Positions 49,370-59,269 of a DNA stretch of 64,000 bases are shown here, piece by piece. The notes beneath the pieces were generated by a model. It made no database searches. It was not told the origin of the DNA and was given only the letters and a program-made list of their open reading frames with translations. The translations under genes were made by a program, and so were the position numbers. The stretch covers positions 7,152,501 through 7,216,500 of the forward strand of contig AP031356.1 of assembly GCA_037833965.1 (NCBI GenBank). The letters run 5' to 3'. This stretch comes from Marchantia polymorpha subsp. ruderalis (lineage: Eukaryota > Streptophyta > Marchantiopsida > Marchantiales > Marchantiaceae). Each line of letters opens with the position of its first letter. Within the stretch, counting starts at the first letter, position 1.

Positions 49370-50290
49370 GCGTCTGGCCCATCATGTTCTGCTACGCGGA
49401 GCATGATACTCGCGCTGCCGCTGCAAAAATTCCACCGTGCCCTTGCAGTATACTTTGATGGGAGTCACAAGAAGGCGATGTATCCATGTCTTTTTCTTCT
49501 TGAGCTTGTTTGCCTTGCCTTGCCGACTGATCATTGTCTCTTGTTCAACAACTTTGTCTATTTGCGCGGCCGTCGATACTACCTTCACGATAGTTCCCAT
49601 TAGACAGATCGCTCATCAACATTCCCACAGCTTGTGCATGGTGATAACAACAAGCATATCAGCCGGAAGCTGACAAAGAAAAGATCCATAACCTGTCATA
49701 TGTTTGCCAAATTTCAGATTCTTCACCGGTTTTTGTTCGGCTTCTCTAGCATTCTCCATAAGCTCGAACCACCATAGAACCACGGAGTGTACAAATGGCA
49801 AATTAGGAGCCAAATTATTCTTGCACATTTCTAGCATGAATGACAGGTATTTGGTAGCAGTTGTATTCGCCATGCGGCCATCCTTGCCGCACCGCGCGGG
49901 TGCGTGAGAGGCCTGCCACTCAGGGCTGCCCTCCTCACATGCCCGTTTTCAGCCCCCGCGCGGTGCGGGGCACTCTTGAGCTTGAACGTGATCAAATTCC
50001 TGCCGGCCGCGAGGTGATTGTCACTACGTACTTCGAAGTCTAAATTTCTAGCTAGCTCCACTTGCAACTGATGGAAAATCGTGATGAGCATCAGACTCGT
50101 CTCGCTGTCGGTCATGGCCAACGCAAAGTCCATCACCCACTTGTCCGCAATCAGGAGCTGCCAGTACGAGAGGATCACATCGGTCTTCATTAGAGTCGAG
50201 ATGAAGATGTCGTCGATCCTTGATTTTGTACACCATGCCCACCACCTTGCGGAACTGCAGCTAGTTCCAAATTGCGTATCCAAACACCAA
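49370..50290 (-). other. Unidentified open frames inside the non-autonomous element
   Basis: Minus-strand frames at 49,616-49,873 (85 codons) and 49,831-50,283 (150 codons) overlap in different frames. They show runs of ordinary protein-like composition, for example a stretch with ADKWVMDFALAMTDSE. They might be one captured or eroded coding region with a frameshift near 49,850, where GC-rich sequence intervenes. I recognise no domain. Confidence 0.3.
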
Positions 50291-50789
50291 GCCGCCGCCC
50301 ATCGGGTCCAGACTTTCAGTGTTGCTCGAGCTAGTCACGACTTATAGGCCACGTCTCAAATTCTGCTAGTTTCGGGCTTCATTGCCAAGATTTGGATCGG
50401 GTCGTCTTTCCGTCCTCCCATCCTGAACTCTGAGCCAATCAATCTGCAGTCACTGCGCGCAAGAGACGGAAGAATGCAGCCCCCTCCAAGATCCTTACCG
50501 AAAAATGAATGACACCTCGTGACATTTTCTACAGGTTGTAGAAAACATTCACACTAGAAAAAATTGTCAACAAGTCCAAACACTTCAAAAATAGAGTTCT
50601 CCTTCACTTGAAAACATCATCAGACACAAATCATAATCGAAAAACACAATCTTAGGAAACTGAAAGAGAGGTAAAAAACTTTCAAAAAACTGTGACAAGC
50701 TTTTGTCACACTCTCCATAGAAATAAATTGTCAGTCTTCTAGAAACAAAAACAAAAAACTTCTCTGTAAAATTATTATTTTTTCCCATC

Positions 50790-50970
50790 AGTTTCTACCA
50801 AACAATTTCACATCAGTTTCGACCAAACAAGTTCACATCAGTTTCGATCAAAGGATTTCACTTCAGTATTGACCAAAAAATTTCACTTTAGTTTACATCA
50901 GATTTGACCAAATGATTTCACTTTAGTTTCGACCAAACAAGTTCACATCACAGCTTCGATCAAACAATTT
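50790..50970. repeat. Tandem ~26 bp repeat, about 7 units
   Basis: Units of the form CATCAGTTTCGACCAAACAATTT recur with small changes from about 50,790 to 50,970, just inside the primer-binding-site end of the non-autonomous element. Confidence 0.88.
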
Positions 50971-51120
50971 CATTGTGATAGACAAAAACTGTCAACAGAA
51001 CCTCTCACTGAGAAAACCATGGCTTCTGTTAGAAAATCGACACCCTGAAAAATTCTAAACTGACAAAACCTATCATTGAAAACACTCTGACACCGAGTAC
51101 GAACCGGCTCTGATACCAAT

Positions 51121-51369
51121 TGTAAAACTAAAATCACGAGAATCATCTTGACAAAACACGAAAAATCATCAGCCAACATTCCTAGCCAGAAATAACGTGG
51201 TTCACCCTGCGGACCAGGGCTACGTATACCAAGAACACGCTGCACTTTTACTCACAAGAGTGAACCAATGTACAGCAGAAGCCGGGTATTTAACCCTTGT
51301 GTAGATGACTGTACTACCTAAATATAGTTAGGACCTGAAGTTACTTTTTAACTGGAGTTAACCTCAACA
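51121..51369 (-). repeat. 5' LTR of the non-autonomous element
   Basis: Begins TGTAAAACTAAAATCACG and ends CCTCAACA. The primer binding site lies directly to its left in plus-strand coordinates. Confidence 0.92.
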
Positions 51370-51374
51370 GCCCA

Positions 51375-51840
51375 CCGCTCGGGGCCTGGCCGTGATTTGC
51401 GCAGAACCTTTGAAGATTGGTGGAACGCCGCTACTCAAAGTTGCCGTCGCTGCTCGGATGGAATAAGACATCTTTTGCCTTAATATTAGGGGTGGTGGAG
51501 AAGAACCCGTCGCTGCCAAACCCTACGTTAAGGGAGAGCACGGCCGACTCGACCTCGCACCGCTGCTCATATGTACGCACTGCCGCTCTGTCCAGTATCC
51601 GCTCACTAGTGCAAGGTCCCAAATCAAGCAGCCTCGACGATTCCCTTAAGTGCTCGAATTTGCACTTGACCGTGATAAATTGATGAATATCTTCGCTGCT
51701 TGTGGGCAAGCGATTTGCGAATCTGATCTCACGTCCACAAGGTCGCCCGAGTGCAAGTGGTCTTCTTAGCCACCTCCCCGTACTTAAGAAAATTATTCCT
51801 TCCAACAAATAGTCTACATAAAGAAAAGAAACAAGCACAT
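51375..51840. other. GC-rich segment, right half, interrupted by the insertion
   Basis: Continues the GC-rich DNA seen at 47,006-47,374 (CCGCTCGG and related words) and then shifts to balanced composition. Open frames on both strands (for example minus 51,431-51,838) have no recognisable domain. Confidence 0.5.
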
Positions 51841-52384
51841 CTAGTTTCCAAATTTCTCAAAGTTCTCAACTTTGAGACATATCTATTAGTATAGTAGTGT
51901 AAGTTTCAAAATCTTCCAAAAAATTTAAGTGACTGATCCAATCTAATTTTATCTTGAGATTCAACGGAACGTTTTCACTATCATAAACTTTCAAAGAAAC
52001 TCTAAAACACAATACTAGTCTGAAAAATTTTGAAACTGAACAAACACTAAATCTCAAAATTGAAAAAGCATTCTTTGAGAAAAAACGATCTGACACAGAG
52101 TCCAAAAATTGAAAAAGAAAACTAAAGACTTCTGAAAAGTCAAGACTGAAAAACTGTCTAATTACATTTGGAAGAACTCTAAGATTACAAAAAACTGTTA
52201 ACAAAATTCAAAAACCGGAAAAAAAAAGTGTCGACAAGATTCAAAAAACTGAAAAACTTTTTTTATTAACAGACTTTCAAAAAAGTAAAACAATATTTAC
52301 ACTGTACGTGTAAGTGAAAAAACATCTAACCAAAACCTGGATCCAACTTCGAATCGTAAGTCTTTTGTGATATGAATTCTTCAA

Positions 52385-52621
52385 TGTAAAACCAAGAGTC
52401 ATTTAAGCAAGTACAAACACACGAGACACTCATATAACGTGGTTCTCCTTCAAGGGCTACGTCCACGGCTAAAACACGAGAGAAGGTTTACTAACAACTT
52501 AATACTCAATGCATCCCCGAGTAGAAGTCTTGAGGATATATTTATACGCAAAGCCGACGACACAACTAGCTATAAATAGCTATAATCTGAGGTTACTCCT
52601 TAATCGGAGTTAGCCTCAACA
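52385..52621 (-). repeat. Diverged LTR related to the non-autonomous element
   Basis: 237 bases starting TGTAAAACCAAGAGTC and ending AGCCTCAACA. The middle resembles the 51,121 LTR (AACGTGGTTC, AGGGCTACGTCCAC, GAGGTTACT). No 5-base target duplication flanks it (TTCAA versus ACATG). The AT-rich, AAACTGAAAA-type DNA to its left (51,840-52,384) is like the interior next to the 51,121 LTR, so this is probably the 5' end of a truncated relative. Confidence 0.7.
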
Positions 52622-52639
52622 ACATGATCATGGAGAATG

Positions 52640-53830
52640 TTCTTTTTCATCAAAGAGCTGATGAACTTCTACGAAGGGCAGTTGGGAGAGGAGAGGCACT
52701 ACAACTCATGAAGTAGTTTCATGATGCAGTATGTGGAGGACATTTTGCGGAGAATGTAACTGCCTTCAAGATTTTTGATGTTGATTTTCATTGGAAGTAC
52801 ATTTTCAAGAATTGTGTGGAACATTGCAAGAGTTGTGATGTGTGTCAAGCTTTTGCTAAAAAATCCATGAAAACCCCCTCCTATGCATCGTATCAATGTT
52901 AGCTCCTTTTGAAAAGTGAGGGATAGATTTTGTAGATCCTTTGAATCTTACTACTCAAGGAAATAAGTTCATTGTGATAGCTACAGATTATCTTACCAAG
53001 TGAATAGAGTCAATATCACTTAAATTTACTAATGAAAAGGAGCTTGGTAGATTTTTGAATGAGAGTTTTATAACTTGATCTGGTTGTTCATTGGAGTTTG
53101 TATCGGATAGACGAGTAGAATTTGTGGGAAGTACGGTTCAAGTCATGTTGGAGAACTTTTCCATCAAGACTCGAGTGATCACTTCCTACAAATCTAATGC
53201 TAACGGGATGACGGAGCGGACCAACTACACTCGGTGTATGATGTTGGCCAAGAATGCAGACATGGATGGGAGTAAGCACAATTGAAACAAGAGGCTTCAT
53301 GCTATACTATGGGATTATCAGAGAACATGGAACACATCAACCTGGAACTCATCTTTTTGGATGATGTATGGAGTTGAGACAAAACTTCCCATACAGTTTG
53401 ACTTGACAACATTCACGACAATTCAGCAGACGATGAAGAAAACGAATTGATGAAAGCTGTCAAGTCTTGCCAGCAACAGCTGATAGAGTTGGACGAAGCT
53501 TGAGCTTTGGCTACAGTACAAGTAGAGCGAGTTCAACAATTACAAAAGAAGTACCACGAGAAGCAAACCGGAACTCACAACTTGAATTCATTCAAGGAAG
53601 TTGATTTGGTGATACTTTTTAACGCAATTAGGTACAAGAGAGCTAGGAAAAAGTTTCTTCTTAAATACTTTGACCCTTTCATAGTTAAGAACGTGTGAGA
53701 AAATTTCACTTATACATCAAAGAGTTAGGAGTACTACACTTTGATAGAGTCAATCATAACAAGTTGAAGCTATTTCATCGAAGATCAGATTCTTTCACTC
53801 CAAGGGCGTAGTGAAATCTTGGCCAAGGAT
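52640..53830 (+). pseudogene. Ty3/gypsy integrase, decayed
   Basis: On the plus strand: a zinc-binding HHCC region (HDAVCGGHF near 52,710; CKSCDVCQ near 52,835); the catalytic core with IDFVDP, ATDYLTKW, VSDRRVEFVG and NGMTERTN supplying the expected Asp, Asp and Glu positions; then a chromo/SH3-like C-terminal part (NSFKEVDLVIL, KYFDPFIV). Several stops and frameshifts break it up. It runs directly into the LTR at 53,846, as expected for the 3' end of a gypsy pol gene. Confidence 0.88.
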
Positions 53831-53845
53831 AAATGTGAGATCGGA

Positions 53846-54661
53846 TGTTGCACATATGTACTAAGTTATAGAATTAACTAAGTGATTAATGAAAATTTAA
53901 CCAATACAGAGTTATGACTAAACTCTAGCTAGTTATAACTAAACTAGTTAGTCTAGCTAGTCTCAAGATTAGCTAGTTATGACTAAACTAGTTAGTCATA
54001 ATTAAGTTTATCTAGACATGACTAAGTTTAGTTATAATGTTTTTATTTGGCGAAATAATTAGCATAGTTTTAGAAGATTGGGTGAGCACTTCTATTTTGT
54101 CTTTTACAAAGGTCTAGATTCCAAGGTTTTAGATTTTTTACCATAAGCTTGGATTTGATTGGTTTGACAAAATGTATGAAAGATGATTGGCTAGACTAAG
54201 TCTAATGTTGACTTAGTGGCTAAAAAAGCTTCTAGACGTTTTAAAGCTTCCAATGGCATGTCGTCACCTTAACCTCGGATTCCAAAAACTTCTAGATTGC
54301 TTAGGTAGGCCAATGGCATGTTGTCACGTATTGTGGATTAGTCAAACTTGCCTAGGGAAAAGTGAGTTAGGAGAAATTATCACATTTTACTATAGTAACA
54401 TGGAGAGGTAGAGTAGCACCTCTCAAGTTTGGAGAGTTATGTGTGAGTACTTGTTTCATGAATGAGGGAGTGAGGTTTTTTAGTATCTTGGAATATCGAC
54501 GTGTATTTGAGTATATGTGAATAGAATGATGTGAAGAGAGATTGTGTAAATTGAGTGATGTATGGACCGTTTGTGTGAGTGATAGTGTTTGGATAGCGAG
54601 TATGAGTGAGAATTCTAGCCTTCTAGAACCATGATGAGCTTTTAAAATCGAATCGTAAACA
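53846..54661 (+). repeat. Gypsy 3' LTR (about 816 bases)
   Basis: Starts TGTTGCACATATGTACTAAG directly after the integrase pseudogene. Its right end is placed at CGTAAACA on the basis of the TG...CA rule and is uncertain. It contains several CTAGTTATGACTAAACTA tandem-like words near its start. Related copies lie at 46,745 (partial, same orientation) and 54,745-55,265 (inverted). Confidence 0.75.
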
Positions 54662-54744
54662 TTTTGTCTTCCAGATTGAGGTCCCGACAACAGAACCAAA
54701 AATGCAATCTCCGGGCTGACTCTCACTCAGGTTTACCTAATATG

Positions 54745-55265
54745 ACTTTGCAATAACTCATCATGGTTCTAGAAGATTAATATTATGGTCATATCCCACG
54801 TACACTTCTTACATAATCCATCAGTTCATCACTCAAATTCACACACACATTGACACTCCAAAAACGTAACTTTTTCATATATGAAATAAGTCTCTACACA
54901 TCAATTCTCTAAAAATGCTTGAAAAGTTCTTTACAACATCTCTCTATATACTACTTGAGAAGTTATCATGATAACAAATGATATATCATATTAAGTTTGA
55001 CTAGTTACCAACACGTGACAACATCACATTGGACTTCCAAAACTTCTAGATGTTTATTAATCTCTAAATTGATGTGACGAAATGCCATTTTTGTCTTTTC
55101 AACTTCTAGAATCTCTACTTGCCACTAAGTCAACACTAGATTTATAGCCAATGAAGTCATAATTATTTAGTCAAACCAATCAAAACTAAATATGAAGTTA
55201 AAATTATTTTCTTTCAGAATCTAGATTTTTGTACAAAATAAAATAGAAATGTAGCTGTTGGAACA
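54745..55265 (-). repeat. Inverted, diverged gypsy LTR copy
   Basis: The reverse complement aligns with the distal part of the 53,846 LTR: shared blocks include CTTCTAGAACCATGATGAG, TGACTTAGTGGC, TTGATTGGTTTGAC and the ATTTTGT...AATCTAGA region. The first ~200 bases of the LTR are missing. The two copies face each other across about 85 bases, giving a diverged palindrome-like arrangement. Confidence 0.75.
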
Positions 55266-56285
55266 AGAACAATAATTATACTCAATTATTCAAATAGATT
55301 TTACTCTCCAGCACGTGCCAAACTTCCCTCGAATCATCATTCTCAAAAATTAAATCCACAAAATCATCGGTTGGAAATATTCTAATCGTCTCATGTGCTA
55401 TATTTTTTAATTTCATCAATTGGATCATCATTCAGAAGTATGACATTGATTGTAACCAATTAACTTCCCATCATCTCAATTTTGTTTTATGACACTTTCT
55501 AAAGATCAATCCGTTTTAGAATCTACCGCATTTTTCATCAAATTTGATAAATGGATTTTCCATCAATTTGTTGTTGTCTACTACAAGTATTATTTTGATA
55601 TCTCTATCCATAATTCAATAATATTTGATCATTATTTTCATCCATGATGAAGTAATACACATAATGAATGGAAAACAAATAAAGTTCAACTAAAATAAAA
55701 GTAGAGTTCACCTAAGAGAATAAAATAGAGCTCATTATTTTCTTTTCATTAGTACTCATGGTTATGATAATATGAACAAATCAAAAAATAAGTAAAGCAA
55801 TGGCAACTATGAGTTACAGATCTATATCTTTTCTATATTCACAGTGCATAGATCATCTCATAGCTATTTTGCATTTGCAACTAACATAAAGTAAATCTTA
55901 GCTCATCTCATAGTTAATTTGCCCTTGCAAATAACATATAGTAAACGATAACTATTTTGCTTGTACAATTAACATACAGTAAACGAGAACTATTTTGCTT
56001 TTGCAACTAACATAGAGTAAACAAGACACTTGATTATGTAACCGTTATTTTCTAGATCTGTAAAATGTTAACGTACACATGCTGATAGACTAATGCAAGA
56101 TGGTGTGTCGAATCTCACATCATAAGCTTTTAGAGAGTGTTACTTCCAACATGAGTAACACTCCCTAAAAGGTAGTGATTTTTTTAACTTATGCTTTGGA
56201 TGGAATAAGTTATGATTCGTATGTTACATAAGAGAAGTTGAATATAATAAAAACATTCTCTCAGCCTATGTCAAATATGGCTTAG
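55266..56285. other. AT-rich DNA with a short tandem array
   Basis: No gene. It includes a four-unit array of about 45-57 bases at 55,850-56,025. Confidence 0.6.
55850..56025. repeat. Tandem repeat, ~45-57 bp unit, 4 copies
   Basis: Units built on CTATTTTGC-TTTGCAACTAACATAnAGTAAA recur four times with increasing similarity toward the right end. Confidence 0.85.
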
Positions 56286-56289
56286 CACA

Positions 56290-58565
56290 ATCCATCCAGG
56301 TTGGAGTTTCAAGTGTTTGGGCCAAGATCGTTTCTTGCGGAGATTGTTTCTTTGCATCCCAATGTCTACCGAGGTTGAAAATTTGCGCGCGCTCCAGCCT
56401 AAAAAATCTCACGCATTTTGAAGTCACGACGCCAAAGTCACAAATCTCTTTGAGTTTTCAAGTTGGAGTTTCGAGTGTTAGGGCCGAGATCGTTTCTTGT
56501 AGAGATAGTTTCTTTGCGTCAAAGAGTCTAATTAGGCTGAAAACTACCAGGAATGTGGAGCTGGATAGCAAGCTCTAGTGTGCAAAATTTCACGCATTTT
56601 GGAGTCACGATGCCGAAGTTCACGAATTTCTTGAGTTTCAAGTTGAAGTTTTGAGTGTTGAGGCCTAGGTCTTTTCTTGCGGAGATTGTTTCTTCACGTA
56701 AGAGTGTCCACCGAGGCTGGAAATCTGCAAGAGCGTGGAGTTGAATAGCGCGCTGTAGATTGCAAAATTTCACGCATTTTGGAGTTGGGACGTCGAAGTT
56801 CATGAATTTCTTGAATTTTGAGTTTTAATTTTGAGTGATCAAGTGGTAATCAAAATATTCAGACATTTTTATCTTTAAGAAAGAGCATGATCTCAGTCAA
56901 AAACTTTGTGGGGATTTGGGCATCAGTATTCGGCAAAAACCTAAAAAGTTTGAAGGTGAATGGATGCTTGAATCGGAATTTACGGCATTTTTGAAGTTTC
57001 CACTTTGAGTTCCGAGTGTTAGGTGGTATCGAAATATCAAGTTGCTACAATATGGCTACTCGAGACAATATTTTTCAGCTTCTGCAAAAAATCTTCAAAA
57101 AAATTGAAGTAACTTTGACATGAATTAAAGAATACAAGAGTGAGAAGTTACACAATTTTTGAAGTTTCAACTTTGAGTTTTGAGTATTCAAGTGGTTACC
57201 AAAATGTTCAGAATTTTTTGTCTTTGACACGAAACATGATCTGAAGCTGAAACTTTGTAGGGACTTGAAAATTAGTATTTGGCAGTATCCCAAAAATTTT
57301 GAAGGTGATTGGAAGCTTGAGTTGGAAGTTATTTCATTTTTTGGAGTTTCAACTTTGACTTTAGAGTGTTCAGTTGGTCACCAAAATGTTCAGACATTTT
57401 TATCTTTTAAACAAAACATGATTTGAAGCTGAAACTTTGTGAAGACTTGGAGAGTAGTATTTGGCAATAACCCAAAACGTTTGAAGGTGAATGGTTGCTT
57501 AAGTCGGAAATTACAACATGATTGGAGTTTCGACATCAAGTGTCGAGTGTTTAGGTGGTTACCAAAATGTTCAAACATATTTATCTTTAAGATAGAGCAT
57601 GATCTGAGGCTGAAACGTTGTGAGAACTTGGAGAGTAGTATTTGGCAGTAGCTCAACAAGATTGAAGGTGAATGTTAGCTTGAGTCAGAAGTTACGGCAT
57701 TTTTGGAGTTTTGACTTTAAATTTTAAGTGTTTAGGTGGTCATCAAAATGTTCAAACATTTTTATCTCTAAGACGAAGCTTGATTTATGGCTGAAACTTT
57801 TTGGGAACTTGAAACCAGTATTTGGCAATAGATTAGATATTTTGAAGGTGAATGAATGCTTGAGTCAGAAGTTATGGCATTTTTAAAGTTTTGACTTTGA
57901 GTTTCGAGTGTTCAGGTGGTCATCAAAATGTTCAAACATTTTTAAATTTAAGACGTAGCATGACCTGAGGCTAAAACTTTGTAATAACTTGGACATCAAT
58001 AATTGGCAATAGCTTGAAAAGTTTGAAGGTGAATTAATACTTGAGTCAGAAGTTACGGCATTTTTGGAGTTTCAACTTTGAGTTTTGAGTGGTTAGGTGA
58101 TTATCAAAATGTTCAAACATTTTTATCATTAAGACGTTTCATCATTTTTTTCATATCGTACCATGATTTATGGCTGAAACTTTGTGGAAATTTGGAGACC
58201 AATAGCAGTAGATCAAAAAGTTTGAAGGTGAATGAATGCTTGAGTAGGAAGTTACGGCATTTTTGAAGTTTTGATTTAAAATTTCAAATGTTTATGTGGT
58301 CAACAAAATTTTCAGACATTTTTATCTTTAAGACGGAGCATGATCTGAGTCGGAAACTTTGTGTGGATTTGGAGAGCAGTAATTGGCAGTAGCCTAGAAA
58401 GTTTGAAGGTGAATGGATGCTTGAGTCGGAAGTTACGGCACTTTTGAGTTTTGAATGTTCGGGTGGTACCGAAATATCAAGTTGCTTCGATATGGCTACT
58501 CGAAACGATATTTTTCAGCTTCTGCAAACAATCTTCAAAAAATTGAAGAAACTTTGACATGAATT
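56290..58565. repeat. Satellite-like tandem block, ~180 bp period, two repeat types
   Basis: Type A (56,290-56,850): three units marked by GGGCC(G/A)AGATCGTTTCTTG at 56,319, 56,481 and 56,661. Type B (about 56,860-58,480): units marked by TTTGAAGGTGAATG near 56,950, 57,300, 57,481, 57,660, 57,842, 58,021, 58,219 and 58,400, mostly 179-182 bases apart. Both types share a GCATTTTTGGAGTTT...GAGTTTTGAGTGTT segment, so they may derive from one ancestor. A separate ~125-base block (ATATCAAGTTGCT, CAGCTTCTGCAAA) occurs at about 57,005-57,125 and again at 58,445-58,565, flanking most of the type B units. Confidence 0.9.
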
Positions 58566-58799
58566 CAAGATGCAAGCGGCTGCTTAAACTGTTGCACATA
58601 ATCAAATTCGAGAGTTAAAGGTATCACAAAAGGGTGTGGAGAAGGTGTTCAAAGACATTGTGTGAGTTATGTGAGACATGTCTAAATCTGTTGATGACAT
58701 CCAAGTGAAGGTATGCTCTCAAATGACAAGTGCGGATAGTCTAGATTGCATGAGGTGATCGAAAGCTTAGACTTGAAAATAAAATCCTACGCTGAAGCT

Positions 58800-59265
58800 A
58801 CAAAGGCTGCTCAAATCTCTTTTTGTCAAGAACAAGAGATTGAAAAGTCCAATCAGCTCGCGCGTAGGAAAAACATGGAAATTTCAAGTTTACCTAGAAA
58901 TAGAGAATGAAGATGTCAAGAGTGTTGTTTGCACCAAGGTTTTTGATGAAACACTTCAAGTTTCCAATCCAGAATTGGCTCAAGCTTTTTGTATTGGAAA
59001 CAAGGGAGCTCAACCTCGTGGTATTATAGTGAAATTTGTCAATCAATGTGATGTTGCTTTAGCTAAAAAGGCTATTCTCAAGAGACGTAGGATATGGTTG
59101 GATCCTGTTCTGACTCCACTACAAGTGGAAGTTAGGAGAAAGAAGCTTGCGAAGGTAAACGAGGTTCAAGAGTCGGGTTTGTTGCTTATTTACTCGATGG
59201 GAGAGCAATCGTTACTCAGAAGAGGAGGTTGTCATCAACATAACAATCCAAGAAGCTAAGGGTGT
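58800..59265 (+). pseudogene. LINE (L1-like) ORF1 remnant
   Basis: The plus-strand frame of 139 codons from 58,840 has the pattern of an L1-type ORF1 RNA-binding domain: a basic start, AQAFCIGNKGAQPRGIIVKF, KKAILKRRRIWLD, then LTPLQVEVRRKKLAKV. It probably once continued upstream (58,640-58,830), where a possible coiled-coil part is broken by stops. It lies just ahead of ORF2 remnants on the same strand. Confidence 0.75.
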
Positions 59266-59269
59266 TGGT

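Larger units (their letters stand above)
47370..51374 (-). mobile_element. Complete non-autonomous LTR retrotransposon (minus strand)
   Basis: LTR-like ends at 47,375-47,598 (224 bases) and 51,121-51,369 (249 bases) share most of their sequence; the left copy lacks about 25 bases. The insertion is framed by the 5-base duplication GCCCA (47,370-47,374 and 51,370-51,374). The minus-strand polypurine tract AAGGGGGAGAT abuts the left LTR, and the minus strand next to the right LTR reads TTGGTATCAGAG, the initiator tRNA-Met site. The ~3.5 kb interior contains no gag, integrase or reverse transcriptase I can recognise. It has minisatellite blocks and unidentified open frames near 49,400-50,300, so the element must have relied on proteins made elsewhere. 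Confidence 0.92.

Noticed and set aside
46745-54661. Two gypsy LTRs as the ends of one intact element
   Set aside because: Both are preceded by similar internal-end sequence, they are quite diverged, the left one is truncated, and the DNA between is mostly other elements.
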